Assembly (NCBI GenBank): GCA_020744425.1
Contig: JAGMUV010000003.1
Span: forward strand, 2,542,001-2,606,000
DNA: 64,000 nucleotides
Direction of reading: 5' to 3'
From: Dactylonectria macrodidyma
Taxonomy: Eukaryota; Ascomycota; Sordariomycetes; Hypocreales; Nectriaceae
This document shows positions 9,717 through 21,552 of this stretch, in pieces. A program made the position numbers and the translations under genes. Numbering within the stretch: the stretch's first letter is position 1; each line of letters starts with the position of its first letter. The notes under the pieces are model-generated. The model ran no database searches. It was not told where the DNA came from and was given only the letters and a program-made list of their open reading frames with translations.

Positions 9717-12700
9717 ATGGATTACTCAAGGCTGCGAGCCGCCGCTATGCGGGACGGCGAGGACGAGGAGGCCGTCACCGTCGATACCCGCGCCTTGATC
9801 GACAAGGTCCTCGCCAGGTACTCTGGAGAGTGGACGACGTTGCGAGAGCTCATTCAAAATGCCGCCGATGCCCAAGCAACGACTGTCAGCGTCAAGTGGG
9901 AAACGCTTCCCTCGACTCAAGTCCCGCTGCCTCCGACGCCGAACCGCTCCGACATCTTGAAGCATATCCTATCCAACCACACCCTGCGCCGGCTCGTCGT
10001 CCAAAATGATGGCCAACCTTTCACAAAGACGGACTGGGGCAGACTAAAACGCATCGCCGAGGGCAACCCCGACGAGACCAAGATCGGTGCTTTCGGTGTC
10101 GGCTTCTACAGCGTCTTTGCCGACTGCGAGGAGCCGTTTGTCAGCTCTGGCAACGAGGCTATGGCATTTTACTGGAAAGGAAATGCCCTGTTTACCAAGA
10201 AGTCTCAGATCCCAGCAGACCAAGCCACTCCCCATACCACCTTTGTTCTCGATTACCGAAATACCACAACCCCTTTGCCGAATCTCCTGTCCGTCAGTCA
10301 GTTCCTAGCAACGAGTCTGACTTTCGTAGCACTCGAGAAGATCGAGTTCTGGATCGATGACTACCAGATCCTCTCTCTCAAGAAGAAATCTTCCCCCAGT
10401 GTGGACATGCCCTTGCCGCGAGACCTCGAGGCCAGGACAAAGGACGGCCTCATGAAGGTGACGAGCGTCGACCGGACCAGTACCCAAATCGATGCATCGT
10501 ATATGGCTGCCATTGGCTGGAAGCCGCAAGCCTCGTCCTCGACCACAAAATCCACGGAAGCTTACGGCGCCCCTGAGGCACCTTCATTACGATCATTCTT
10601 CGCCAGGTTAACATCGACCGCCTCACAAGCTGCTCTCAAGTCCAAGGCCCAAAACGAGGAGACTGCGGCGCAAGAAACAATCTCCGAGGACGTAACAAAG
10701 CTCTCATCATCGACCATTTTCCTTCGGTCAACTTCTGCCTCTATTAAAACGAGTGTCACCGCCTCGTTTGCTTCCGAACTAGAACGCGCCACCAAAAAGC
10801 CACCACCAAGGACGACAAAGATTGCCATTCTGACTTCATCGTATGACGAGGCACAAGCCTCGCAGGATGCTGCGGTTTCTGGTGCTGTCGGTAAGGCGAC
10901 AGATGTGTTCGCTTCTGTCCTGCCAAGCAAGAAGCCCGGTGGACGAATCTTCATTGGATTTCCCACCATGCAGACCACCGGAGCTGGGATGCACATTTCA
11001 GCACCCTCAGTCATTCCTACTGTTGAGAGAGAAGCCATTGATCTGAACGCGCGGTGGGTGAGATCGTGGAACGTTGAGATCCTTCGTGCTGCGGGCATCA
11101 TCACTCGACTTGCATTTTCAAACGAAATGAGTGAGCTTAGCACTCGAGTAAAGCAAGCCACCGACAAAAATGGCAAACTCACACCGGCTGTCATCAGCAA
11201 GTTCATGCCAGAGGCTCTCCACATTCTCAAGACCTTCACCTTCGGTGACTCGACTCCCAGTGGCCAGGTTGGACAAATCATCGAGGAAGCCTTCTGGATT
11301 TGTTTCAAGAAAGCCACAATCGAAATCTACTCGAGTGGAGGAGTCCTCCAAACGTCCCAAGTGCGCATCGCGTCCGACGAGATGAGCAAGTTTGTGGATA
11401 GCATCCCGGTCATACCCAAGGAGTTGAAGGACATTCCATTTGTGAGGAAGATTATAGACTTCGGTCTTGTAAATCACATCACAGTCTCGGACGTGAAACA
11501 AGAACTAGAGGCCAAGGCCATGAACAGGGTCCAGTTGATGAACTTCATAAGCTGGGCCGGGAAGAAGTGTCTGAGTGGAGAGCTAGACCCTCCTAGCCGA
11601 GCGGCGTTGCTCGACGTCGCCGTTGGCACGATGAGTGACGATGGTGAACAGGGCGAAATCATTGCCCTTGGTACTATCAAATACCACCTGATTATGAACA
11701 AAATCCCGGCCCATTTACCAATCCCTCCCACGACCATCCCACAGGCTCTGACAGCCAATTCAAATATTGCAGAGTTGCAGGCTCTAGGCTGGGAGCCGCT
11801 AGAAGTTTTGCCTTGGTTGAGATTCCTTCTCGAATCGAGTAATGCTCGGTCAGATGAGGAGAATCTAACAAAATCTCCTGCTTTTGCCGCCCAGGTGTTG
11901 CTGGTGCTCTCCAAGAGCTGGGACAACATCAGCAACGTGCCCAGGATGAGCGTGGTGTCCCTCCTGAAAGCCAACGCAGTCATGCCAACGAAACTCGGCA
12001 TGAAGAAACCAGAAGATTCATTCTTTCCGTCCGTCAAGCTCTTTGACGATCTACCTGTCATCCAGGGCTGTGATAAAGTGAAGGAGAAGATGTTGGTAGC
12101 CATCGGGGTCCGGAAAACTGTCGATCTTGAGACAATCTTCACCCGCCTCCTCAACGCTTCAGCCGATTCGGGTCAGAAGAAATGGAGCCATGTCGAGCTC
12201 GTCAAGTACCTTGCCTCCGTCCGCGAGGACATTCCGGCCGACGACCTACGTAAACTTAAGGAGACGCGCTTCTGCCCGGCTGAAGCTGGCCCGAAAGGAA
12301 TGGAGTCTACTAAGGGGACGGATAAACTATACAAGATATCAGAGCTCTTCGAGCCCAAGGATTCTCTTCGAACTCTGCGGTTGCCAGTTTTGCAGTGGCC
12401 CGGTCCTCCTGGCGGCTACCGTCCTAGCAGTCTAGAGGCCCGGTTCTTGTCCACCCTGGGCCTCCGTCCTTATCCGGCCGTCCCGGAGTTGGTTGACATG
12501 ATGGCAAGCAAGGATGAGGCTCTCAGAGTCTCAGCAATGACCTACTTTGTTGCCAATCACCACACGAACCGATACGGCTCATTTAGTCTCAGCGACAGCC
12601 GCAAGGCTTTCATTCCCCTGGAAGGAAGCACCCAGCTTGTTGCGCCGTCGCAGTGCTTCTGGAATCCCCGCGCATCTGTTCTTGGGTTCCATGTATTGCG

Positions 12701-15113
12701 GAATAACCTCCATGAGCACGCTATGGTAAGTTCTCCCTCGTCGTAAGGAAAACCCTGTCTAACATTGTCCAGAAACTCGGTGTTGCAAGAGATCCACCAA
12801 TGGTTGAGTGTGTAAACCGACTCTTGTCTAGTCCACCTCAAGATCAAAACAATGCCACCATCTTGTTCAGCTACTTTGCCTCTCGTATCACCGAGTTGGG
12901 TGAGAGTGGATTGGCTAAGCTCAGAAATGCGCCAATAGTTCCCATCTCTCGAACTACTCGATCTCGATCGTCTGAGAAGTCAGCGACGACTGTGTCTCAC
13001 ATTAGCCCGTCTCGCGCGTATCTGGGCACATCCACAACGTATGGTGACATTTTCGACTTTGTCGACTTTGGGCCGGATGCCAACACTTTCTTGTACCAGT
13101 GCGGAGCCAAGAGTGAGCCAACAAAGCTTGAGGTTGCACATATGGCATGCAGCGAACCGGCTCGACTTCTTGGTGTGCTGCAGAGCCCAGAGAAGTATCT
13201 CGACTTGCTCAAGTCCCTGGCAGAAGCTTCTTCGACACTTCATCGAGACAAGGAGCTTTGGCGAAAAATGCGTACGTCGTCTTTCCTCCTCGCGTACAAG
13301 GAACTAGCATCTCCCAAAGGAAAGCTAGACGACTTGGACGAGGACGAGGCTCCCATCAGGCAGTATCAGCTAGCGTCTGCAAGCCAGATTGTCGTGCTCG
13401 ATGACATCATTAGCTATCGCCTCTTCAAGGATCGACTCATCTGCGCTCCTGAGGAAGATGCCCTTGAGGTCTTTTATATGGCTCTGGGGGCTCAGAAGCT
13501 GAGCAGCATCGTCCAAGAGGATATTCGAATCGGGCCCCACAGCGACAGGCAAAAGGCAGCCCAAGCACTCCGAAAACATGTCATTGAGAGATCCAAGATT
13601 TTTCTTTACGAGTACTCAAGCTACCGGCGCGACAGTATCAAGTATGATGCCAAATGGCTTGACAAGCATCTCACAGTCGAGATTGTCCGGTCAGTGGCTC
13701 TGCGACGTAGCCTGAAAGGCCAAACGCAGACTCATACGGAGAAGCGATCCGCTGCGGGCGCCAAAAACGCCAGCAGTTGGGTTCTGTATGTTACTGATGA
13801 GGGAAAGCCTGACATGTATCAGATTGGACAGGCCATCTGCCAAATGCTCCTAAGCCGCCCTAATCAGCAAGCATACCTGTTCTTTGAGCCGTTCCTCACC
13901 CTAGATCTGTATGGCCTGAGAGCTCGTGGATACAACGTCGATCGAATTCTCCGCGCCAAGGCCGCCGAGGCGAGGATTGCTGAGGAGGAACGACGCAAGG
14001 CACTTGAAGACGAGCAGCGCAGAATTCAGGAGACGCAACAGACGTGGTCAGCCCAGAATCAAGCAATCACGCAAGGGCAGGCTGCTGAAGCAGCACGCGA
14101 AGTTGCCAAAACTCCTGAGCACCAGAGCACCACGATGCCTGGTTCTTGGGACTCCCCCGAGGATGTCAAGCCGACCCAGAATCAGCAGTCAAGGAAACCT
14201 CGGGGTTTGTTCTCAAACTTGACCCGTCGACTTGGCTTCGAGCCCCAGGATGAGGAGGATGAATCCCGACAGCATGTCGAGAAATTCCTCGATAAGCCCA
14301 ACGAGGTCGGACCATCCAAAGCTGGCAGCTCGTCGAATACTGGCGGCAATAAACAACCTCAGAAGGATGATGGAAGAGTCACGAACCCAGCCCTGGTTCA
14401 GCAAAACTTGCTGAATGCGGTCAACTCGACTCGAGAGTATGGGTCCAACAGCGTCTTCTCTGAGCCTCAGGTCAACGAAGTCAAGGAACAGGCCACGTAC
14501 TGCGACAGCAAACCCGCTCACAACATCGCATTCGTTGCAGAGGCCTCGAACGGCATGAAGGTGTTTGTTGCCAAGGACTTGTCGACAGATCCAGCCAAAT
14601 TCTTGACGTCTCACATCTCCTCAATCAACTCGTTCGCTAGCCTGCTTGTTGATATTGGCAATATCTACTCGCTGTCTCCCAAGGTGCTTCACCTTTTCTA
14701 TGACGAAGCCGGTGGTACGATCGCCTTCAACACTGGAGGCAGTATCTTTTGCAACTTTAGGTTCTTCTTGCAACTCCATGCAAAGCCAATGGAAGGGCCA
14801 CGACCGGGCGAGGCGAAGGCCGAGGCGGCCACTTGGTGGTGGGTTGTGCTGGCTCACGAGCTGGCGCATAACCTTGTCTCGACTCACAATTCCGATCACA
14901 GTTACTATACGTAAGTCTATCTCGCTATCTCATAAAGGATTGGTGATGCTAACTACTTACAGTGAGTCGTTCATCCAACAGTATTTTGCCAAAATGGTCG
15001 CCAAAACGACGCAGTGGGTAGCAGCGAACCCTGTAATGCCACCAACTCGGGCGCCATCGCAATCTCAAGCACCGCCGCCGTACTCGTATGCACCAACAAG
15101 CCTACTAGACTGA
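9717..15113 (+). CDS. Sacsin-like HSP90-type ATPase with C-terminal HExxH motif
   Basis: Three exons: 9717..12725, 12773..14910 and 14963..15113 (introns of 47 and 52 nt, both with TAAC-type branch sites); product 1,765 residues. The N-terminal 230 residues form a Bergerat/GHKL ATP-binding domain: LRELIQNAADAQ near residue 44 carries the Mg-binding Asn, NDGQPF follows, and KIGAFGVGFYSVF is near 122. Sacsin and other giant HSP90-like proteins share this arrangement, and fungal members are annotated as DUF3684. Long regions without known domains follow, then a charged coiled coil (residues about 1390-1430, AEEERRKALEDEQRRI) and a disordered stretch. Near the end, HELAHNLVSTH (H1698, E1699, H1702, H1708) has metzincin-type zinc-site spacing. 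The role is unknown; chaperone or quality-control function is inferred from the ATPase type. No HSP90 middle domain is apparent. Confidence 0.85.
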
Positions 15114-15895
15114 GACTTTCATGGATGGAGTTTTTGTTTTGTTTTTGCATCACGCATGGAGTAGGGACATGTAGCCGTTGAGTTGGGTTTACAGCGTTTT
15201 TGAATGCCTCAACATGGAAGAGCTAGAATTCTAGAGAAGAAGCATCGTCGAGTAAATGACATGCATGCGAAGTATTGATAAAAAATTAATAAAAAATTTA
15301 TCGCATTACAGTTTGTCCCGCTCATTAGCTTGTTTGTAGAAACAAGTAAACCAGGGAGAAATGCTAAAAATGAAAGTGATCTTTCGAATAAACATTTTAT
15401 TCGGTGAGGAGTGGAGTGGACTTCCGAAATAGGGTCACTTTGCTTGTATTCCTCACTGCTTTCTAAGCGGCCACGCAATGGCGAGTGCATCGAAGGGATA
15501 AACCCTTGTCCAATCACGCATCGAAACATGTTTCTCAGATGTACTTTATACAACCAAAGGTTGAGTTTTTTCTTCCATCAAGGTCTAAAATTTATTCTTG
15601 AAGTCATCGATGGATACCCAGAAGCCATTCGTGTTGCAAACTACTCCAGAATTCGAGGTCGGATTCGAGTACAGGGTAGGTTACATAGCAAAGCCACGTG
15701 ATGAACCACGTGAAAGTGACGACGACCAATCATTTCCAGTCCAATTGAGCTTTGAACATGGGGATCTTCAAGATCACGACCTCTATCCTCGGCAGCGTCG
15801 CAAGCAGCCAATCCCCACGACCGCGAATCCCCACGAAGCCACGAGATATCGACCCCAGCCTCTACTCCCGACAAATCGACGGTCAATTGCCCAAC
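15114..15895. other. Intergenic region between sacsin-like and complex I genes
   Basis: 3' UTR of the sacsin-like gene, then an AT-rich stretch (poly-A/T runs at about 15280-15300), then the promoter of the complex I gene. No gene is supported here. A longer upstream in-frame ATG at 15752 exists but would add 48 non-conserved residues to the complex I subunit. Confidence 0.45.
15695..15730 (+). promoter_or_regulatory. Two CACGTG boxes and a CCAAT box before the complex I gene
   Basis: CACGTG occurs at 15695-15700 and 15707-15712, and CCAAT at 15726-15730, about 165-200 bp before the start codon. CACGTG is the core site of Cbf1-type bHLH factors, and CCAAT is bound by the HAP/CBC complex. Both are known regulators of respiratory genes in fungi. 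Their use here is inferred from position only. Confidence 0.5.
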
Positions 15896-16263
15896 ATGGT
15901 GCACCGCCTCGCCTTCTGGGGCCTCTTCGGTACGTTGAAACGTTGCGCCAATATGGGCCGTGGATGAGTCCGAGCATGGCCCAATTCCCACTGACCCGAC
16001 CCTACGTTTCTCCCTCCGTTAGCTAACCTGCTCTCATCACAGGCCTGGGCGTGCGCTTCTGGCAGGTCGGCATCGAGATGCGGCCCTTCTTCAACAGGTC
16101 CTCGCTGTGGGCGTACCCTGTGTACGCGGCCGGCGGTGCCAGCTTCGGCTACTGGCTGCAGGGCGTCGACGACCGACAGACGGCGACTCTGACCGAGCGC
16201 AAGGCTTACCTGCTCGAGAAGCGGGCGCGCAAGGCACAGCGGGATGCGGAGGCGGCCGAGTAA
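15896..16263 (+). CDS. NADH:ubiquinone oxidoreductase (complex I) 14 kDa-type subunit
   Basis: Accessory subunit of mitochondrial complex I. Two exons: 15896..15929 and 16043..16263, with a 113-nt intron; product 84 residues. The start MVHRLAFWGLFGLGVRFWQ was chosen because the fungal family begins with a short M-V-x-x-[IL]-A-F-W segment; the upstream in-frame ATG would add unconserved sequence. Visible features are the IEMRPFFNR block, a glycine-rich hydrophobic segment (YAAGGASFGYWLQG) that is probably one membrane span, and a charged C-terminal helix (ERKAYLLEKRARKAQRD). The family was recognised from similarity to small fungal complex I proteins. It is convergent with the eIF2B gene. Confidence 0.7.
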
Positions 16264-16673
16264 AGAAAGAACGAAGGGCTTGGATCTGGCAAAATGAAGT
16301 CGAATCGATATGGGACGTGGGCCGACTGGAACGATGCTTCGGGGAGGGCAAACTACGGCGGTGGATGAGAGATGTTGTACATATTTTGTATGGGAATAAA
16401 CCCGTCGACATGGGACGTCCGGAATTGGAACCTGTTTTCTGTTAAGATGCCTATGCGGGTGTAATTGTCTACCGATGGCGTTGGCTACCGAGCGACGACC
16501 CGGGATATGGCGACTTGACCCTACGAGGACACCAGAACAACCGAGAGCAGAAGGCTTTTAACAATATCATTTGGATTCATCAAGACTTAATTTTTACGGG
16601 AGTAATCCACCCCAAGTGAACGCCCGGGTCGTCTACGTCTCGTCTAACTCGGCTCATTTAACACAACACCAAC
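16264..16673. other. Convergent 3' region, complex I subunit / eIF2B-delta
   Basis: These 410 bp hold the 3' ends of two convergent genes. An AATAAA hexamer near 16394 is a plausible polyadenylation signal for the + gene. Nothing else is supported. Confidence 0.4.
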
Positions 16674-18079
16674 TCACAGCTCTTCCAGCTTCCTAAGAAT
16701 GGCCGGCACTGATGTGGCGGAGGAGTTGCCCAGCTCCGTCACCACGACGGAGAGATCCTTGTCTCGCGTGGTGTCAAAGAGGAGCCGGAACCCTTCCGCG
16801 GTGCACCGCTCGGGGTCGATTTCGTTGTAGGTGAGGGAATCGATGGAGACACGCTCGGTGAAGTTGATGGTCTCGCACAAGGCGACGACGCGCACGCTCA
16901 GGTCGGTGGCCGCAGTGGCGATGTCGCACGATCCTGCGCGGGCGTACATGGCACCGTTGCTGAAGATGGCCTCGGCGGCGAGGAGCACTTGCGTCGTCTC
17001 GTTGAGGTGTGTCCGCAGGGCACCGAGGTCGGAGGAGTAGGTTGTCTGGATGCCGGCGATGGACAGCTTCTTGGCGAGGTCGATGCCAACGCGCTCGTAC
17101 GGGTCGTCTACCAGAATGACGCGGAATCGCTTGCCCTCCTTGCGCGCCTGGAGGAGCGTGCGCTCGACAAGGTGATGGTGGGCGTAGGTGAGGATGACGT
17201 CGTCGTCGGCAATCATGTCAGTTGCGGTCTGGACGATGACATAGTCGGCGAGGGTGATGCGCTCGTGGATGAAGTTGTCGATGGCCTCGCATAGCAGCTT
17301 CTTGGCCTCTAAGTCGGGGACGTCAATGTCGACCTTGCTGATCTGGAGCTTGAGCCACCGGATAGCATTGCCCATGGAGAAGCACATGGGGCGGCATGCT
17401 GTGAGGTACTCGATCTGGGGGTTGAGGACGTGGGATGTGAAGTGACGAGAGAAGGTGGTGTTAAGTGGGGTGTTGTACGACTCGATGACCTGGGAACCCT
17501 TGTTAGCTGGTGACATTTCTGCCTTTAGGTATGGTGTATCCTTACCTTCTTAAAGGCCCGGAGTGTCGCCTCCAATCGAGTGATGCTGTCGCTGATAGCA
17601 AAGGCGCTCATATGCTCGCCGAGAACCAGCACGGCAGGGTTGACGTCCTTGTCGGCGTGCGTCATGTCTATGCGCTTGGCCATAGAGAGGTGGCTGAAGC
17701 AATCCGGTATCGAGGGCTTGACTTCCTTGGGCACAGCTGGTGTTGAAGCAGGTCGGAGGGCCAGCTTTGCGCCATGTTGGCCGTCCTGCTTCGGCTTTGC
17801 CTTGCTGCCCTTTCCATCGCCGCCCGCCGACTGCTGGCCTCCCGGCGCAGGAGCGTGGGCTGTTAGTACGGCTTTGGCTTGCGCTCTGCGGGCGGCCTTT
17901 TCCTCCTTGGCCTTCTTCTTCAGCTCGGCGCCAGACAGCTTCTTCTCGCCGGGGGCAGCGCCAGCAGCGGGTTGCTGGTCCTTGCTCTGTCCCTTGGCCT
18001 GTCCCTTAGCCTGCTCCTTCTTTTCCTTCTTTTCCGGAGCTGGGCCTGCGGGGGCCGGGCCGCCTGTTTCGGTGGCCAT
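16674..18079 (-). CDS. GCD2: Translation initiation factor eIF2B subunit delta (Gcd2)
   Basis: Regulatory subunit of eIF2B, the GDP/GTP exchange factor for eIF2, and part of the site that senses phosphorylated eIF2-alpha. Two exons: 18079..17546 (178 codons) and 17489..16674, with a 56-nt intron (GTAAGG..CAG); product 449 residues. The N-terminal 100 residues are low complexity and rich in Lys, Ala, Gln and Pro (KKEKKEQAKGQAKGQSKD). The Rossmann-like C-terminal domain shared by eIF2B alpha/beta/delta is complete: DVILTYAHHHLVERTLLQ, RVILVDDPYERVG, a second sensing segment (LLAAEAIFSNGAMYARAG) and CETINFTERV. Its length is on the short side for delta because the N-terminal extension is brief. 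A TGAGTCA site lies about 260 bp upstream. Confidence 0.93.
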
Positions 18080-18335
18080 TGGAGGTGCTGGACGAGGCCT
18101 GTGAGAGGTGGGCGGCTGGATGGGTTTTGGTGGTGTTGAAGCCGTGGCGGGGCAATCAGTACGGCAGAGGGGGCGGAGTTTGCGCGCAGAGATGGCCAGG
18201 AAGCTGCTATTCTAGATACACGTGAGAATCGATATCGTAAATTATGCGATAATTGCTAGTCGTATTCAGTCCAAGGCGTCGAGGACCGGCTGTCGTGGTG
18301 GGTTTGCGGGAGGAGTTGCTGGATTCGGGAGGCTT

Positions 18336-18342
18336 TGAGTCA
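18336..18342 (+). promoter_or_regulatory. TGAGTCA, possible Gcn4/CPC1 site upstream of GCD2
   Basis: A perfect general-control element core about 257 bp upstream of the eIF2B-delta start codon. A 7-mer of this kind is expected several times by chance in 64 kb, so position is the only support. Confidence 0.3.
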
Positions 18343-19700
18343 CTGGAAAATAATGATTTGGACGCACGCACGCACGCTAGGGTCATCCGGCATGGGGAAG
18401 TGCCCCGCGCTAACGAATGGTGGGCTAAAATGGATGCTGGGCTGGTACGGAGAAACACTCAAGGATGCTTGGAAGCGGGAGACAGCAGCAGAGCCTCAGC
18501 TGAAGGAGAAGCCCTCGAACTACACGTCGTCTTTGTTGACTTGGGATTCTATCTACAGAATGAACATGGCTTCCAGTTTGACCTCGATCGATCTTAGCAC
18601 TGGTGGGTGACTCTAAATACCACAAAGGTACTTTGCAGAAAATTTCGCGACAGAACAACCGTTTACGAACAAACTCTGTTTCACGGCCACTCGATCGAGC
18701 GACACAATGCCTTGACAATTATTATGCTGCTTCCTTTTGCGCCCTTGCCTCTACTGCGTAATACTCTGGTGCTAAGTTCTTTGACGCCTTCGTACCTGCT
18801 TACCTAGTGTCTAAGATCTTGGCGCACAAGCGCGCCTCGTCGATCTAGATCCGAGCGACGATCTCGCCGAGGTTGAGATCGCAAGTTGTTTCTTATGAAG
18901 CTGAAGTACGCTCAGCGCGAGGCACGCGCGATCAGATTCACGATCTGCTGCAAGCGATAGCATCACGTATGCGACCATTTCAACATCTGCGGCCGAAACC
19001 GTAGATTCCCTTCTTCACGTCGATCCACAAGGGACCGACCGCAATGAAAGAAAATGATTCCAGAGGAATGAGATTACAAAAATTCCCTCACCAGGCGAAC
19101 CCAATGAGGAGCGGTCAGTGTATAGTTTTCAACTAGCAAAATTCCTCTCTCAGCTTATCGCTTCACGGAGAAGGAAAACGCCCTTGCACTTGGATGGAGA
19201 GGAAAGAAAAAGAAGAGTGAAAGGTCGGGGGGAGAAGCGCTCTTTATACCTTTGGCGGATCACTGGAGCACGGACCAAGTGACTTGATGACTAAGGCATC
19301 AACTCTAGGATAGTGTGAATTGATTGGACTGTTTGGGCAATTGCCCAGGCACCGGCAACTGGCAGACAGCCGCAGCAGGCAGCCGCCAGCCGCCAGCCTC
19401 TCCAGGTGGAGGCAGGTACCTAAGGTTCACCAGAAATCTGGCAGTACCATCCTTGCTGGCACCTGGCAGGCAGCTGCACATATGTGAAACTTTGAAAGTG
19501 TGCAGTTTACGAAACCTTCCATGCACATTGCGCAGCATAATTTGTTGGACGAAGTAAATTTTCGTCAACCACCTTGCTCACCTTCATGCCATCCTAGGAT
19601 TAACTCAGAAGCCCTTGGACTATCACTATGACTGCGGCTCTGCGTCCGAAATGTCTAAGGAAATTGCAGTACGCAGTATGAAGCTTTCGCTGGGTTGGGT

Positions 19701-19707
19701 TGAGTCA
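19701..19707 (+). promoter_or_regulatory. TGAGTCA, likely CPC1/Gcn4 site of the ArgJ gene
   Basis: A perfect general amino-acid control element 174 bp upstream of the ornithine acetyltransferase start codon. Arginine biosynthetic genes are established targets of CPC1/Gcn4, so site and gene agree. Confidence 0.5.
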
Positions 19708-19880
19708 CCAGCCACACCCCAGCAAATGCCGCTGTCGGCAGTGAGCGATACCGCTATCGCTCGCCGCACCTTCATGGAGAGACACCACTTGCATTGAGCT
19801 TGGCTGCGACCGAAAAACTTCACCTCTTGCTGCGAACTGTATTTGCATCACCAGGAAAACACCACAGACTCGGCGCAGCC

Positions 19881-21291
19881 ATGAATTTCGCGCGAGCCTA
19901 CTCGTCGGCCGCGACACTCGGTCGTGCCGCCATCCCCGCCAAAAAGGTCAAATACGTGCCCACCTCAGGTGTGTACCCTAAAGGCTTCGTCGCCTCCGGA
20001 ATATTCGTTGGCGTTAAGCCAGGCAACACCAGCAAGCCTGACCTCGCCCTCGTCTCGTCCGACCGCCCCTGTGCCGCTGCTGGTGTCTTTACCAAGAACA
20101 AGTTCCAGGCAGCTCCCGTCACCTTCAGCCGCAAGCTCCTCCAGCAGAGGGGTAATGCCGGCCTGCGAAGCGTCATTGTCAATTCGGGCAATGCCAATGC
20201 CGTCACCGGCACCGGAGGTCTCGAGGATGCTACCAACATGGCCTATACCACCGACCAGAGGGTTGGTGCCGAAGACTCGACCATTGTCATGAGCACTGGT
20301 GTTATTGGCCAGAGGTCTGTCACCTAATTGAGTCGAATTGGTATCTACAGTGGCCTCAAACTAACCTGGCCACAGACTGCCAATCCGCAAGATTGTCGAC
20401 CATATTCCCGTCGCCTGGCACCAGGCTGGCGACTCACACAAGCATTGGCTCGACTGCGCCAAGGCTATCTGCACAACCGATACGTTCCCCAAGCTCATGT
20501 CCAGGTCATTTGAGCTACCCTCGTCGCCAGGTGTCGAGTATCGCATTGCTGGCATGACTAAGGGTGCAGGCATGATTGCACCTAACATGGCGACTTTGCT
20601 CACTATTCTCGCCACGGATGCCCCTATTTCCCCCGGCGTCATTCCTCAGGCTCTCCGACATGCCGTTGATCGCTCGTTCAACTCCATCACTATCGATGGA
20701 GATACCTCCACCAACGATACCGTTGCCCTCCTTGCTAACGGTGCTGCTGGTGGCAAGGAGATCACTTCTGAGAAGTCCGCCGACTACGAGGCCTTCCAGA
20801 ACATCCTCACTGAGTTTTCTGCTGATCTTGCGAAGTACGTCGTTCGCGACGGCGAGGGTGCCACCAAATTCGTGACTATCCGAGTTGTCGACAGTGCCAG
20901 TGAGGAGTCCGCTCGTCATGTCGCCCGAACTATTGCTATCTCGCCCCTCGTCAAGACAGCCCTGTATGGTAAGGACGCTAACTGGGGCCGTATTATGTGC
21001 GCTGCTGGTTATGCTCTGATTTCACCCCCCGGCCAAGCCATTAACGACGTTCCTGAGATCTCGCCCGAGAACACTAGCGTCTCGTTCATCCCTGCCGATG
21101 GCTCTGCTGAGCTGAAGCTGCTAGTGAATGGCGAACCGGAGCAAGTCGACGAGGAGCGAGCGAGCGAGATCCTGGAAATGGAAGATCTGGAAATCGTTGT
21201 GCGATTGGGTACGGGTGACAAGGAGGCGACGCACTGGACCTGCGACTTTAGCCATGACTATGTCACCATCAACGGAGACTATCGAACCTAG
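19881..21291 (+). CDS. Mitochondrial ornithine acetyltransferase (ArgJ)
   Basis: Bifunctional enzyme of the acetyl-ornithine cycle. It transfers acetyl from N-acetylornithine to glutamate and, in bifunctional forms, makes acetylglutamate from acetyl-CoA. Two exons: 19881..20314 and 20376..21291, with a 61-nt intron (GTCTGT..CACAG); product 449 residues. The N-terminus ([11 protein letters not shown]..) is Ser/Arg/Ala-rich, as in a mitochondrial presequence. Autoproteolysis occurs before a conserved Thr: [16 protein letters not shown] places this at about Thr218. [23 protein letters not shown] and the C-terminal [19 protein letters not shown] are further family signatures. Convergent with the HIS3-type gene, with 261 bp between stops. 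Confidence 0.95.
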
Positions 21292-21552
21292 ACGGCGTTG
21301 CCAAAGTTACAATCACAAATACTGATAATGATGGGACTTATGATTTACTGTTCATTTTTATCTCATTTATAACATCTCAACCAGTTGGGCGTCAGAGACG
21401 TTGCATACAATTATATGGTTGACATGGGTCATGAGGGGTTGACCTGTCTTAAAATTCGGCCCCTGTCTAATATTTTACCGAATATTCACCCAACATCTAG
21501 TCAAAACTTGATCCGATCCGAAACTCCAAAGTTCACCGCCAATGGCCCTCGC

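Larger units (their letters stand above)
18080..19880. other. 1.8-kb divergent intergenic region, GCD2 / ArgJ
   Basis: No coding region is supported. It contains TGAGTCA at 18336-18342 and 19701-19707, a small hairpin near 18878-18900 (CGATCTC / GAGATCG) and a stretch of clustered GCAG/GCCAG short repeats at 19355-19460. Short frames in both directions lack domains and start context. The length is unusual for a region between two housekeeping genes. Confidence 0.45.

Noticed and set aside
15752..15895. Longer N-terminus for the complex I subunit starting at 15752
   Set aside because: The extra 48 residues (Pro/Arg/Ser-rich) do not fit the compact family beginning at MVHRLAFW. Kept only as an alternative start.
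18253..18610. Overlapping 90-114-codon frames upstream of GCD2
   Set aside because: Two shifted frames over the same DNA, no domain, and located within the promoter region.
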